Shown piece by piece: positions 17,581-27,413 of a stretch of DNA of 64,000 nucleotides. Position 1 is the stretch's first letter; every line of letters begins with the position of its first letter. This DNA comes from Flammeovirgaceae bacterium BBD 1991-12 (GTDB taxonomy: Bacteria; Bacteroidota; Bacteroidia; Cytophagales; Cyclobacteriaceae): the NCBI GenBank assembly GCA_001657315.1, contig LYSV01000008.1:25995-89994 (forward strand), given 5' to 3'. The position numbers and the translations under genes are program-made. The notes below the pieces were generated by a model. That model was not told where the DNA came from, ran no database searches, and was given only the letters and a program-made list of their open reading frames with translations.

Positions 17581-18375
17581 TCAAACTGCTATCGGGGCCT
17601 TAATGGTCGGATGGGCTTGATAATCGACAATTTCAAAATCTTCAAAGTGGTAGTCAAAGACAGAGGATGGTCTGCGCTTAATAATTAACCGGGGTAAACG
17701 AAATGGTTCCCTTGTCAGTTGCAGAGTAGCCTGTTCAATGTGGTTTGTGTAGAGATGTACATCTCCGCCGGTCCATACAAACTCTCCGGGAGCCAGGTCA
17801 CACTGCTGAGCAAACATGTGCACCAATAGTGCATAGGACGCTATGTTAAAAGGTACTCCCAAAAAGTAGTCGGCGCTACGTTGATACAGTTGACATGAAA
17901 GTTTGCCATCAGCCACATAAAACTGAAACAGTGCATGGCAGGGAGGTAATGCCATCTCATCCACTTCTGATGGGTTCCATGCACTTACAATATGTCTTCT
18001 GGAATCCGGATTATTCCTGATCTGATCGACCACTTTACTGATCTGATCGATGCTGCCTCCGCCCTGTGCAGGCCAACTTCTCCATTGATGGCCATATACC
18101 GGCCCGAGGTCACCATTTTCATCTGCCCATTCATCCCATATGGAAACCCCGTTCTCTTTAAGGTACCTAATATTTGTATCACCACTCAAAAACCACAGTA
18201 ATTCATGAATTATAGAGCGGATATGAAGTTTTTTGGTGGTGACCAACGGAAAACCTTCGGCGAGGTCAAAACGCATCTGCCTACCAAAAACCGACAACGT
18301 ACCGGTGCCCGTCCTGTCTCCCTTTTGACATCCGCTATCGAGTATGTCCTTCATCAAATCCAAATACTGTTGCAT
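17581..18375 (-). CDS. thyA: Thymidylate synthase
   Basis: 264 residues, the standard bacterial length. It methylates dUMP to dTMP using methylenetetrahydrofolate. The nucleophile is C146 in [12 protein letters not shown]; the phosphate-binding arginines are in GDRTGTGT (R21) and [12 protein letters not shown] (R126, R127); substrate binding is by [18 protein letters not shown] and HLYTNH. It is convergent with the 78-residue gene and has no operon partner; folA, the usual partner, is not adjacent. Confidence 0.98.
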   Translation of the reverse strand: MQQYLDLMKDILDSGCQKGDRTGTGTLSVFGRQMRFDLAEGFPLVTTKKLHIRSIIHELLWFLSGDTNIRYLKENGVSIWDEWADENGDLGPVYGHQWRSWPAQGGGSIDQISKVVDQIRNNPDSRRHIVSAWNPSEVDEMALPPCHALFQFYVADGKLSCQLYQRSADYFLGVPFNIASYALLVHMFAQQCDLAPGEFVWTGGDVHLYTNHIEQATLQLTREPFRLPRLIIKRRPSSVFDYHFEDFEIVDYQAHPTIKAPIAV

Positions 18376-18543
18376 GGTGGTATGGTTAAATTTGAACTAA
18401 GTTATAGATTAGAACAATAGTATTTGAAATTTACGATTATAGATTTTTGATTTTTAGATTTGTTCATGATCCGGAATTTTCAGACCGTTACATTCATAAC
18501 CGTTAAACAACACCTGTGTTATTCCTAAAAAGAGCATCATTTA

Positions 18544-20805
18544 ATGTTTAAAAAAGCTGCCCGTGGGGTTTTGATCGTAGTGTTTTCAATTACGGCAGCC
18601 TTATCGATCTTTTTAAAGGACCTTCGCTTCAATTACGTTTTTGAAGATTTTTTCCCTGTAGGCGACCCTGATCTGGAGTACTACAGGGAATTCCGAACAA
18701 AGTTTGAAAATGACAACAACTACCTGCTGATAGGTTTGGAGAACAGTCCTTCCATTTTTGATGCGGAATTTCTGTCAAAAGTGGATTCACTCACCAGAGA
18801 CCTGCAGGCGATGGAGGAGATGAACTCTGTTATCTCCATCACCAACTCAAAAAGGCCTATTATCAGCCAGGCAGGCTTTTATCAGCTTCCTTATCTTCAT
18901 GTCAGTGATCCTACACGCTATGAACAGGATTCAGCAGTCATTTATCAAAGCCCGCTACTGAAAGAAACGCTGGTTTCAGCTGATGGAAGATCGCTGGCCA
19001 TCCTGCTCAAGCATAAGGATGTGATTACCAAGGAGGGATCCGACGAGATTTCCGATGCGGTTGTAAGCCTGATAACGTCCTACGCCTTTCCCAATTACCA
19101 TATCGCGGGAAAGGTACATGCTCAGCAGATATTCATAGGAAAACTTCAAACAGAATTGTTTACATTCCTTTCTGCGTCCATTGTCCTGATAGTGCTGTTC
19201 CTGTCCATAGCCTACCGAAACTGGTGGGGCGTGGTGATTCCTCTGGGTGTGGTGCTGATGTCCGTGATCTGGATCATGGGTATTATGGGTTTGACCGGAA
19301 AGCAACTGGATTTCATAATGGTCCTTTTACCTACTATTATGTTTGTGGTGGGTATGTCTGACGTCGTTCATATTATGACGAAGTATATAGAACAGCTCAG
19401 GCTGGGTTTCCATAAAATAAACGCTATTAAGACCACGTTCAGAGAAGTGGGACTTGCTACTTTCCTTACTTCTCTCACTACTTCCGTAGGATTTCTCACC
19501 TTACTGACTGCCAGTATAAGACCTATTCAGGGTTTTGGGTTGTTCACTGCGATTGGGGTTTTTATTGCCTTTATCGTGGCCTTTACCTTGCTTCCCTTCT
19601 CGTTGCTTCTGCTACCACGACCGAGGGTTTCAAAAAAACTGGTACATCGTTCGAAATGGTTCAAAATCCTGAGCTATTCATTTTTGAAGGTCTTAAAAAA
19701 AGCTCCTCATGTTCTGCTGGCCAATCTGGTCATTGTGCTGATCTCATTGTATGGCATATCGCTTATCAGGATCAATACCTTCCTGATAGAGGACCTACCC
19801 AACGACGATCCCTTAAAGCAGGATTTTGTTTTTTTTGATCAGAATTTCGGTGGCTCCAGACCTTTTGAGATCACCGCGAAAGCCAAAAAAGGTACTGTAC
19901 TCACTCCTGAGATCATCCACGAAATAGAAAACCTATCCGAATATCTTTCAGACTCACTTATGGCCGGTAATATCGTAGGGCCACATACCCTTGTCAAATC
20001 TCTTAATCAGGCAGTCAATGGAGGAAGGTCAGCGGCGTTTGTTCTCCCTGCCAGCAACTACGAAAAAAGACAGGTCCAAAAAAACCTTAGCCGGCTTCTG
20101 AAAAGGAATGATGCAATCGCTTATGTGGTAACGGATGATCAAAAAACGGGTAGGATCAGTATGCGGGTTGGTGACATAGGCAGCGCCATTTCCTTACGGA
20201 GAACGAAGGAATTACAACGTTACATCAGGCATAACACAGATACATCCCTGGTCAGTTTCAAAATCACGGGAACCTCCAACCTGATCGACAAGAACAATGA
20301 ATATCTGGCAGAAAACATGTTTGAGGGACTGGGAATAGCCTTCGGCGTAGTGGCACTAATAGCGGGGCTGCTTTTCAGATCCTTTCGAATGATCCTGATC
20401 ACGCTCATACCCAACGTTATACCGTTGATCACCGTAGCAGGTATTATGGGGCTTTTTGGTATTACTTTGAAATTATCAACATCTATTGTGTTCACTATAG
20501 CCTTTGGTATCGCAGTAGATGATACTATTCACTTTACCAGTAAGCTGAAACTGGAGCTGGACAAGGGCAAGTCGCTCCTTTACGCACTGAAAAGTACGTA
20601 CCTCAGCACCGGCAAGGCCATAGTGGTGACCAGCATCATTTTGTCAGGGGGATTTCTGACATTGATCCTTTCTTCTTTTGGAGGCACTTTTTATACCGGG
20701 CTACTCATAAGCCTGACCCTTTTTCTTGCCCTTATCATCGATCTGTCGCTGCTGCCGGTCCTGGTCATGTATTTCTCAAAAAGAAAGCAAAAAATGCTAA
20801 ATTGA
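18544..20805 (+). CDS. RND-superfamily (MMPL type) exporter
   Basis: 753 residues with the 12-helix RND plan: one N-terminal helix, a periplasmic loop, five helices with a sterol-sensing-like core (about 200-370), one helix, a second loop, and five helices (about 590-745). Proton-relay aspartates stand in VVGMSDVVHIM (about 273) and FGIAVDDTIHF (about 657-658). Single-gene MMPL proteins in Bacteroidota are predicted to move lipids or hydrophobic molecules across the inner membrane. The next gene, a GH113-like glycosidase, starts 3 bases after the stop, so they form an operon. Substrate unknown. Confidence 0.82.
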   Translation: MFKKAARGVLIVVFSITAALSIFLKDLRFNYVFEDFFPVGDPDLEYYREFRTKFENDNNYLLIGLENSPSIFDAEFLSKVDSLTRDLQAMEEMNSVISITNSKRPIISQAGFYQLPYLHVSDPTRYEQDSAVIYQSPLLKETLVSADGRSLAILLKHKDVITKEGSDEISDAVVSLITSYAFPNYHIAGKVHAQQIFIGKLQTELFTFLSASIVLIVLFLSIAYRNWWGVVIPLGVVLMSVIWIMGIMGLTGKQLDFIMVLLPTIMFVVGMSDVVHIMTKYIEQLRLGFHKINAIKTTFREVGLATFLTSLTTSVGFLTLLTASIRPIQGFGLFTAIGVFIAFIVAFTLLPFSLLLLPRPRVSKKLVHRSKWFKILSYSFLKVLKKAPHVLLANLVIVLISLYGISLIRINTFLIEDLPNDDPLKQDFVFFDQNFGGSRPFEITAKAKKGTVLTPEIIHEIENLSEYLSDSLMAGNIVGPHTLVKSLNQAVNGGRSAAFVLPASNYEKRQVQKNLSRLLKRNDAIAYVVTDDQKTGRISMRVGDIGSAISLRRTKELQRYIRHNTDTSLVSFKITGTSNLIDKNNEYLAENMFEGLGIAFGVVALIAGLLFRSFRMILITLIPNVIPLITVAGIMGLFGITLKLSTSIVFTIAFGIAVDDTIHFTSKLKLELDKGKSLLYALKSTYLSTGKAIVVTSIILSGGFLTLILSSFGGTFYTGLLISLTLFLALIIDLSLLPVLVMYFSKRKQKMLN

Positions 20806-20808
20806 ATT

Positions 20809-21846
20809 ATGAAAAGAGTTGCAATTCTTGTCTTTTTGATCGCATCATGTTCTGTGCTGTTTATTTCCTGGATGCGCCTGGACAAGGATTCCAGTGGGAT
20901 AAAAATTCAAGGTGTGAATCTTGAAGCTCCAAGGAATCCTGTTGCTATTGAAGCACTTATGCCGCTGAAGGAAATCCATACCGAGTGGGTTTCCGTGATT
21001 CCCTATGCATTTACAGATCCGGTAAATCCAAAAGTACATTTTGACTATCATCAACTTTGGTGGGGCGAAGGAATACAGGGAGCCACGGCAACCATCAAAA
21101 TGGCACAGGATCTGGGATTAAAAATTATGCTGAAACCACATGTATGGGTACGAGGCCAGGGGTGGGCTGGTGACTTTGACGCTGGCAACGAGGAAAACTG
21201 GAAACTGTGGGAAAACAGCTACGAAGATTATATAATGACCTATGCCCGCCTGGCAGACTCACTGGATATTGAGTTATTCTGTATTGGCACTGAACACAGG
21301 AAATCAGCAAAAGAACGTCCTGAGTACTGGATCAGTCTGGTCAAAAAGGTGAGATCCATATACAAAGGGAAAATCACCTATGCAGCCAACTGGGATAACC
21401 ATGAGAACATTACCTTCTGGTCGGCAATGGATTATATTGGAGTGGATGCCTACTTTCCCCTGTGCGAAAGGAAGACACCCACTGTAGAGAGTGTTATGAA
21501 AGGATGGATGCCAATAACCGGTAAATTGAAAACCATGTCAAAACAATATGACAAACCCATCCTTTTCACGGAATATGGTTACCGAAGCATGGATTATGCG
21601 GCAGACGGTCATTGGAAATATAACAGAGATACTCTCCTGACCAACAATGAAGCTCAGGCCAATGCCTATAAAGGTCTGTACCTTACCTTTTGGGATAAAC
21701 CGTGGTTCGCAGGAGGGTTTCTCTGGAAATGGCACCTCCAAACCGTAACCCGTCAGGACAGACTGGCACGAGCATTTACACCTCAAAACAAGCCTGCACT
21801 GGAAATTATAAGAAAAAGATATAAAAAAGGTAACGAAGAATACTAA
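20809..21846 (+). CDS. GH113-like glycoside hydrolase (beta-mannanase family), membrane-anchored or secreted
   Basis: 345 residues with an N-terminal hydrophobic segment (about 4-21). The body is a TIM barrel with the acid/base glutamate in FCIGTEHRKS (E162) and the nucleophile in LFTEYGYRS (E255), spaced as in clan GH-A. The HVWVRGQGWAGD block (about 112-123) is typical of GH113, whose known members cut beta-1,4-mannan. Substrate here is not proven. It is cotranscribed with the RND exporter, which suggests a cell-surface lipid-glycan process rather than nutrition. The toxin-antitoxin genes follow after 23 bases. Confidence 0.78.
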   Translation: MKRVAILVFLIASCSVLFISWMRLDKDSSGIKIQGVNLEAPRNPVAIEALMPLKEIHTEWVSVIPYAFTDPVNPKVHFDYHQLWWGEGIQGATATIKMAQDLGLKIMLKPHVWVRGQGWAGDFDAGNEENWKLWENSYEDYIMTYARLADSLDIELFCIGTEHRKSAKERPEYWISLVKKVRSIYKGKITYAANWDNHENITFWSAMDYIGVDAYFPLCERKTPTVESVMKGWMPITGKLKTMSKQYDKPILFTEYGYRSMDYAADGHWKYNRDTLLTNNEAQANAYKGLYLTFWDKPWFAGGFLWKWHLQTVTRQDRLARAFTPQNKPALEIIRKRYKKGNEEY

Positions 21847-21869
21847 AAACCGAAAAGAAAAGTGTATTT

Positions 21870-22361
21870 TTGGATAAAATAATTCCAGAAATAGACAAAA
21901 AGAAAGAATATCGCCCTAAAAATACCCCATCCAAAGTGGAAGAGCCCATGGTTGCCTATAGCAGCCAGGTGATGCCTCTCGCATTTTTGTCCGTTATTTC
22001 AAGTCGTAACCTGCCCAGCACAAAGCTACCGGGTAAGGCGCTTACCGCACTTCAGAACGAAACCTCTCTAACACCACAGGAAATTGCTGATATTCTAGGG
22101 GTAAGCAAAAGCAAATACTATGATCTTATAAAAATGACCGACCTGGGCCAAAAAAACATTGATGCTTTGGCAGATTTCGCCACGCTATGGAACAAGGGTA
22201 TTGAAGCTTTTGATGGTGACAAACAATTGCTTAGAGAATGGCTGCTAAGCAGGAATGAGAATCTGGGAGGTATTCAACCTATAAAGCTATTGTCCTCGAG
22301 GATTGGAAGAAGAGAGCTGGAAAACGCCTTTCTACGCATTGAGCACAGTCTTTACGGATGA
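21870..22361 (+). CDS. Xre/MbcA/ParS-type antitoxin of a RES toxin-antitoxin pair
   Basis: Up to 163 residues. The middle has a helix-turn-helix (TSLTPQEIADILGVSKSKYY, about 66-85), followed by the DUF2384 toxin-binding domain at the C-terminus (ALADFATLWNKGIEAF ... LREWLLSRNENLGGIQPIKLL, about 97-146). It binds and neutralises the RES toxin encoded next and likely represses its own promoter. The start used is a TTG at 21870; an ATG at codon 27 (MVAYSSQ) is a plausible alternative. It overlaps the toxin gene by 4 bases (ATGA). Confidence 0.88.
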   Translation: MDKIIPEIDKKKEYRPKNTPSKVEEPMVAYSSQVMPLAFLSVISSRNLPSTKLPGKALTALQNETSLTPQEIADILGVSKSKYYDLIKMTDLGQKNIDALADFATLWNKGIEAFDGDKQLLREWLLSRNENLGGIQPIKLLSSRIGRRELENAFLRIEHSLYG

Positions 22362-22810
22362 TCCTCTATCATATTGATAAATGGAAATACCGCCATGTAT
22401 GGCCTCCTGAGGGTACTTTGCATGGCTCAGGGAGGTGGAATGAGATGGGACAATGGCTGATCTATTGCTCTCCCACAATCTCACTGGCGAAGCTTGAGAT
22501 CCTGGCAAACGAGAGTTTCTTACCTCTTAAACGAGTCTGCATGACCATTGAAGTACCTGACGATCAAGGTATTTATATTGTAGGCGTGAACAATCTGAAA
22601 AGCAACTGGATGGCAAAACCTTATCCTGACGGACTCCTGATCCATACTCAGGAATTCCTGAACTCTGACCATCTCCTGATGAAGGTGCCTTCAGCGCAAA
22701 GCTACAGGGAGTTTAACTATCTGATCAATGTTCGGCATAGTCAGTTCCATAAAACCGTAAAGTTGGTAAGTGTTGAAAGTGAGCCTTTTGACCCTCGCTT
22801 AAAGACCTAA
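22358..22810 (+). CDS. RES-domain toxin (NAD+-degrading family)
   Basis: 150 residues, the usual length. The three residues naming the family are visible: R12 in KYRHVW, E47 in LAKLEIL, and a serine in KVPSAQS (about 111-115). GSGRWNEMGQWLIYCS (about 24-38) corresponds to the GGRWNxxGxxxxY core. RES toxins of Xre-RES pairs break down cellular NAD+, stopping growth. The usual glycine pair before RWN is SG here. It is translationally coupled to the antitoxin. Confidence 0.9.
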   Translation: MILYHIDKWKYRHVWPPEGTLHGSGRWNEMGQWLIYCSPTISLAKLEILANESFLPLKRVCMTIEVPDDQGIYIVGVNNLKSNWMAKPYPDGLLIHTQEFLNSDHLLMKVPSAQSYREFNYLINVRHSQFHKTVKLVSVESEPFDPRLKT

Positions 22811-22823
22811 AGTTAAAAATGAA

Positions 22824-22852
22824 TAAAAACCCCGGACCTGAGAGGTCCGGGG
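22824..22852 (-). terminator. Intrinsic terminator of the FGDG lipoprotein gene
   Basis: Perfect 10-bp GC-rich stem (CCCCGGACCT at 22830-22839, AGGTCCGGGG at 22843-22852), 3-base loop, and a T run on the minus strand (AAAAA on the plus strand just left of the stem). It lies past the lipoprotein stop and may also end toxin transcription from the other side. Confidence 0.88.
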
Positions 22853-22878
22853 CTCCAGAGGAAAAATTAAGGAACTGC

Positions 22879-23721
22879 TTAATCAACCGTTGCATCCTCT
22901 GTGGTGCCTTCTACCATGATCTCAAATCTTCGATCACACTGTCCATCTCCAAAATCAATAGTGATCGTTTTAGTGTCAGTTTCGATCTGCTTAATACCTG
23001 AGACCGGAATTCTGGCTCTTCTACTGGGAACGCATGCCCTTTTGTATACCAACGTGTCCAAAATCTGCATCTCATAGGTTACACCTCTTCGGGTTGTCCC
23101 ATTCGCTTCACCCGTTACGAGGTGAGAATCCTCACGTGGATTGCGTTCTCTTTTCCAGACCCTCACCTTATCTACCTCACGGGTCGCAAAGGTTTCATCA
23201 GGCCAGGTGACCTTACCACCTTCGAGGGTAATTTGGAAAGTGGGATAATCTTCCGTACTGGTGGAAATGTTTTCCAGAGTCCTGGTACCTTCGATGGCCA
23301 CATCGTTAATAGAGTAATTAATTAAGGTAGTGATCACTGTTGACCCCGGCAGAAATCGACGTCCGGAATATTCAATCACGATCTTACCCTTCCTGATGTT
23401 ACCATTTTTGTCAATACAACCGTCACCAAAGTCTAAAGTGATCGTACCTCCGTCCTTATCACCTTCAAATGTGACTACTCCGTCGCAGAACCTGTCATCA
23501 TCCGGCTGATCGTCTTCAGCTACTCTGCCCCCCAGAGATCCGTCAGTTGACTCCAGACTTAAAGATACCATATCGTCAACATCTTCATAAACAGCATCAA
23601 TCTCGGTATCGCTTACTCCTGTTTCCGTGAGTTGACCATCGATGGCTGCTTCGTCCACTTCATCGTTACATGCTGTGAGCACCACCATTACCATCAGCAT
23701 CAAAACTCCCGGTTTTTTCAT
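22879..23721 (-). CDS. Lipoprotein of a Bacteroidota-specific family with two FGDG motifs
   Basis: 280 residues from the ATG at 23721, chosen because it gives a clean lipoprotein signal (MKKPGVLMLMVMVVLTACND; cysteine at 18); a start 12 codons upstream is open. After an acidic linker it has two related beta-rich pieces, each with TITLDFGDG / TITIDFGDG followed by a cysteine and the second half of a Greek-key-like strand pattern (about 95-125 and 255-270 of the longer frame). Family members of this type are common but uncharacterised. The protein should sit on the periplasmic or outer surface. Confidence 0.65.
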   Translation of the reverse strand: MKKPGVLMLMVMVVLTACNDEVDEAAIDGQLTETGVSDTEIDAVYEDVDDMVSLSLESTDGSLGGRVAEDDQPDDDRFCDGVVTFEGDKDGGTITLDFGDGCIDKNGNIRKGKIVIEYSGRRFLPGSTVITTLINYSINDVAIEGTRTLENISTSTEDYPTFQITLEGGKVTWPDETFATREVDKVRVWKRERNPREDSHLVTGEANGTTRRGVTYEMQILDTLVYKRACVPSRRARIPVSGIKQIETDTKTITIDFGDGQCDRRFEIMVEGTTEDATVD

Positions 23722-23894
23722 TACTTCAAGGTTTAAATTTGCAATCATTTTCATCATTTCTTCGTTTGTTTGTAATGCTTAGATATAGGAGCTGTCCGAA
23801 GGTTTAACGGCAGCGAAAAAAAATTGAAACTTATTTCAAGCCAGGTAAGGGAGTCACCAAATCTTAAATGGTAGCTACCTTTTCAAATACATAA

Positions 23895-24551
23895 ATGATG
23901 AAGTATCTGATTGTACTACTTACTGTGGTTTCACTATCCGTTCAGGCCCAGGTTAAAATAAAAATTGCCAAGCTTAAGTATGACGGAGGTGGCGACTGGT
24001 ATGCCAATAAAACTGCACTGCCCAACCTTATCGCATTCTGTAATCAGCAACTGGGCATGAATATGGATGAAGATGACGAAGTAGTAGATGTAGGCAGTCC
24101 GGATCTGTTTTTATATCCTTATGTCTACATGACCGGTCATGGTAATGTGGTATTTTCGGAAAGTGATGCTGAAAATCTGAGAAAGTACCTGGAAGCAGGA
24201 GGTTTTTTACATATTGATGACAATTACGGACTGGATCAGTTCATTCGGCTGGAGATGAAGAAAGTATTTCCTGAGCTCGAATTTATCGAATTGCCTTTTG
24301 ACCACCCGATATACCATCAAAAATTCAAATTCCCCAAAGGACTGCCAAAAATCCATGAACATGACGGCAAACCTTCCCAGGGCTTTGGCCTGATCCATGA
24401 AGGACGGCTTATTGCCTTTTACAGTTATGAATCCGATCTGGGCAACGGGTGGGAGGATCAAAATATCCATAATGACCCTGAAAGCAAGCGTCAGGAGGCC
24501 CTTAAAATGGGCGCAAATATACTGGCATACTGCTTTACACAGTATCAGTAG
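23895..24551 (+). CDS. DUF4159 domain protein, secreted
   Basis: 218 residues with a signal peptide (MKYLIVLLTVVSLSVQAQ; start at 23895 or one codon later). The rest is DUF4159: IAKLKYDGGGDWYANKTAL, PYVYMTGHGNVVFSE, AGGFLHIDDNYGLDQFIR (about 93-110) and the DLGNGWED block near the end. The fold resembles class I glutamine amidotransferase-like (ThuA-type) domains, but no function is established. The family is often near BatA-type aerotolerance genes and MoxR ATPases; none are here. Confidence 0.85.
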   Translation: MMKYLIVLLTVVSLSVQAQVKIKIAKLKYDGGGDWYANKTALPNLIAFCNQQLGMNMDEDDEVVDVGSPDLFLYPYVYMTGHGNVVFSESDAENLRKYLEAGGFLHIDDNYGLDQFIRLEMKKVFPELEFIELPFDHPIYHQKFKFPKGLPKIHEHDGKPSQGFGLIHEGRLIAFYSYESDLGNGWEDQNIHNDPESKRQEALKMGANILAYCFTQYQ

Positions 24552-24774
24552 CATCCCAATGTTGTTTTCAGGCTTCGATGCATGACACTTACAGAGACAC
24601 CAACAATGCCACGCCGTAAAACCTTTACCTTTTCTATTCGGGCCTGATCGAGGGTTGCCTGTCGAAAATTACCATCCGTTCATCCGGGATAAAGGGCCGG
24701 TTCTCAAAAAGCACTGGATTCAACGTTGAAATTTGGTAATTTAGGTATTATCAAATCATTCTAAATTCATCAAC

Positions 24775-25233
24775 ATGGCTGTTTATAGCATTAATGTCAA
24801 CGGCAGGCGTCAGGAGGTAGACGTTGATCCTGACACCCCTGTTCTCTGGGTCCTGCGGGATCACCTGAACCTGGTGGGCACCAAATATGGTTGTGGAATA
24901 GCTCAATGCGGGGCCTGTACGGTTCATCTTAATGGTACCGCCATTCGTTCCTGCTCGCTGCCGGTGAGCAGTGTAGGCAATAGTGAGATCACCACCATCG
25001 AAGGCCTGTCGGAGAAAGCAGATCATGCCTTACAGAATGCGTGGAGAGAACATGATGTACCTCAATGTGGCTATTGCCAGGCAGGCCAGATCATGAACGC
25101 AGCGTCTTTGCTGGCTCAAAATCCCAACCCGAGTGATCAGGATATTGAGAACGCCATGAACGGTAACATCTGCAGATGCTGTACCTATAATAAAATCAAG
25201 GCTGCGATCAAAACAGCGGCTGAAAATATCTGA
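24775..25233 (+). CDS. 2Fe-2S subunit of a molybdenum hydroxylase (IorA/CoxS-like)
   Basis: 152 residues with the two domains of xanthine-oxidase-family small subunits: an N-terminal plant-ferredoxin-like domain (KYGCGIAQCGACTVHLNG, about 39-56, plus a cysteine at about 61) and a helical domain with the second cluster (CGYCQAGQIMNA, about 99-110, and NICRCCTYNKI, about 131-141). Usually the latter reads CRCGTY; a cysteine replaces glycine. It passes electrons from the Mo centre. The Mo subunit gene follows after 26 bases; there is no FAD subunit, as in isoquinoline 1-oxidoreductase. Confidence 0.92.
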   Translation: MAVYSINVNGRRQEVDVDPDTPVLWVLRDHLNLVGTKYGCGIAQCGACTVHLNGTAIRSCSLPVSSVGNSEITTIEGLSEKADHALQNAWREHDVPQCGYCQAGQIMNAASLLAQNPNPSDQDIENAMNGNICRCCTYNKIKAAIKTAAENI

Positions 25234-25259
25234 TCCATCCCATTAAAACCTAAACCAGA

Positions 25260-27398
25260 ATGACACTCATTAAAACCACATACAATCGACGTTCATTTTT
25301 AAAGGTATCCGCCGCATCCAGTGGAGGGCTCATGATCGGATTTAGCTGGATGGTATCGTGTAGTCCTACCCCTGAAGTGGTGAAACGCGTACCTCCTTCA
25401 GAATGGTTTGATATCAATGCGTTTCTCAGTATTGCTGATAATGGTCAGGTGACGATCATGTCGCCCAACCCGGAAATTGGTCAAAATGTAAAAACTTCCA
25501 TGCCCATGGTGGTGGCGGAAGAGCTGGATGTGAATTGGGCGGATGTAATAGTAAAACAGGCTGGCCTGAACACCGATGTTTTCACCCGCCAGGTAGCGGG
25601 AGGCAGCCAGTCCATAAGACAAGGCTGGAATGGCCTGAGAATGGCAGGAGCTACTGCCAGAAAAATGTTGATCAACGCGGCAGCACAGCAATGGAATACT
25701 GATCCTGCCACACTTACCACAGAAAACGGTAAGATCAGGAATTCCAACGGAGATCAGCTCACCTACGCAGAAGTGGCCTCAGCTGCGGCCAGACTGGATG
25801 TACCGGAAGAGGTCGAGTTGAAAGACCCCAGGGAGTTTAAGATCATCAGCACGGACAGGGGGAATGTGGACATGGAAAGCATACTCAGCGGCCAACCGTT
25901 GTTTGGCATCGATACCAAACGGGAAGGTATGCAATATGCTGCGGTGCTACGTCCGCCAGCTTTTGGGATGAAGCTGAGCGCTTTTGAAGATAGTGAAGCG
26001 CGTAATGTGAACGGAGTTAGTGATGTAGTGCAGTTTGGAGACAAGATAGCCATACTGGCGAATTCTACATGGACAGCCATGAAAGGACAAAAAGCCATAA
26101 AAGCAGAATGGAAAAAGGACGGCACACTGGAAGACAGTGACTATCATGATCGGGAGATGTTGGCTTTACTGAACAAAACGGCTCCTGAGCCCAGAAGAGA
26201 AGACGGTAATGTGAAAGAGCAACTCGAACAGGCTGATAAAGTACTTGAAAGGACTTATGAGGGCCCTTTTCTCCCTCACAACTGCCTGGAGCCTATGAAT
26301 TTCTTTGCCAACGTTACTGATGAAAAGGTAGAACTTTATGGCCCCATCCAGACTCCGGAATGGACGAGAAAGAGGGTATCTGAGCTTTTGGGCAGAGATG
26401 AAAGTGAAATAGTTATCGACATGAGCCGTATGGGAGGTGGATTTGGCAGACGACTCTATGGTGATTTTGTACTTGAAGCTGCCGAAATATCGGATAAGAT
26501 CAGAAAACCCGTTCAGCTGGTCTTTACCCGCGAAGACGACATGACTGCAGGCACCTATCGCCCGGGATCCAAATATAAATTCAAGGCCGCCTTGAAAGAT
26601 GGGAAAATGACCGCCTATTACCTCGTGGGCGTGGGAGCAAACATGCGAAACGCCACCCGTGAAAAGAACTGGCCGGCAGGGGCTCTGGATCATTATCTGG
26701 TGGAATCCCACAACCTTAAAAGTAACATAACCACTGGAGCCTGGCGGGCTCCCATCACCAACTTCCTGGCTTTTGCTGAACAAAGCTTTATTGATGAGGT
26801 AGCTGAAGAGCTTGGACAGGACCCTGTGCAGTTCAGACTGGACCTGTTTGAGAGGGCCAGAAAAAATCCTGTTGGTGAACTTGATTATGATGTGGACAAG
26901 TTTGTGGGTGTCATTCAACTTGCTGCTGAAAAATCAGGATGGGGGCAAAAGCAGGATGGCATTTTCAAAGGGTTCAGTGCATATTACTCACACAATACCT
27001 ATGTAGCTGAAGTGGCTGAAGTAGTCATAGAGCGAAGCAAGCCAAAAGTTACCAAAATGACAGTGGCCATAGACTGTGGCATAGTTATTAACCCAATAGC
27101 GGCCGAAAATCAGGCTATGGGTGGAGTAATAGATGGTATAGGTCATGCCCTTTACGGTGATTTCCGTTTTGACAACGGACAGCCACAGGCGAACAACTTT
27201 GACCGCTACCGGCTGATACGTATGAAAGAGGCACCGGAAGTAGATATCCACTTTGTGAAAAGCTACAATGACCCTACCGGCCTTGGTGAGCCTACCTTAC
27301 CTCCGGCAGGGGGTGCTGTGGCCAATGCAATTTATTCGGCTACAGGTAAGCGTCTGTACAAACAGCCTTTTACAAAACAGGATGTAGTGTTTGGATAA
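25260..27398 (+). CDS. Molybdopterin-binding subunit of a xanthine dehydrogenase family enzyme, Tat-exported
   Basis: 712 residues. The N-terminus has a Tat signal (YNRRSFLKVSAASSGG) and then a possible lipobox-like cysteine, so the complex is likely periplasmic. The Moco-binding body has GGGFGRRLYGDF (about 382-393), GAWRAPITNFLAFAEQSFIDE, and LGEPTLPPAGGAVANAI near the end, where the glutamate is the family's catalytic base. Such IorAB-type enzymes hydroxylate aldehydes or N-heterocycles, passing electrons to a cytochrome; the substrate cannot be read from sequence. Confidence 0.9.
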   Translation: MTLIKTTYNRRSFLKVSAASSGGLMIGFSWMVSCSPTPEVVKRVPPSEWFDINAFLSIADNGQVTIMSPNPEIGQNVKTSMPMVVAEELDVNWADVIVKQAGLNTDVFTRQVAGGSQSIRQGWNGLRMAGATARKMLINAAAQQWNTDPATLTTENGKIRNSNGDQLTYAEVASAAARLDVPEEVELKDPREFKIISTDRGNVDMESILSGQPLFGIDTKREGMQYAAVLRPPAFGMKLSAFEDSEARNVNGVSDVVQFGDKIAILANSTWTAMKGQKAIKAEWKKDGTLEDSDYHDREMLALLNKTAPEPRREDGNVKEQLEQADKVLERTYEGPFLPHNCLEPMNFFANVTDEKVELYGPIQTPEWTRKRVSELLGRDESEIVIDMSRMGGGFGRRLYGDFVLEAAEISDKIRKPVQLVFTREDDMTAGTYRPGSKYKFKAALKDGKMTAYYLVGVGANMRNATREKNWPAGALDHYLVESHNLKSNITTGAWRAPITNFLAFAEQSFIDEVAEELGQDPVQFRLDLFERARKNPVGELDYDVDKFVGVIQLAAEKSGWGQKQDGIFKGFSAYYSHNTYVAEVAEVVIERSKPKVTKMTVAIDCGIVINPIAAENQAMGGVIDGIGHALYGDFRFDNGQPQANNFDRYRLIRMKEAPEVDIHFVKSYNDPTGLGEPTLPPAGGAVANAIYSATGKRLYKQPFTKQDVVFG

Positions 27399-27413
27399 TA
27401 GGGTCTGTATCAC

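Noticed and set aside
26166..26918. 250-codon minus-strand frame inside the molybdenum hydroxylase gene
   Set aside because: It lies antisense within a strongly conserved gene, with no recognisable motif; a shadow of codon bias.
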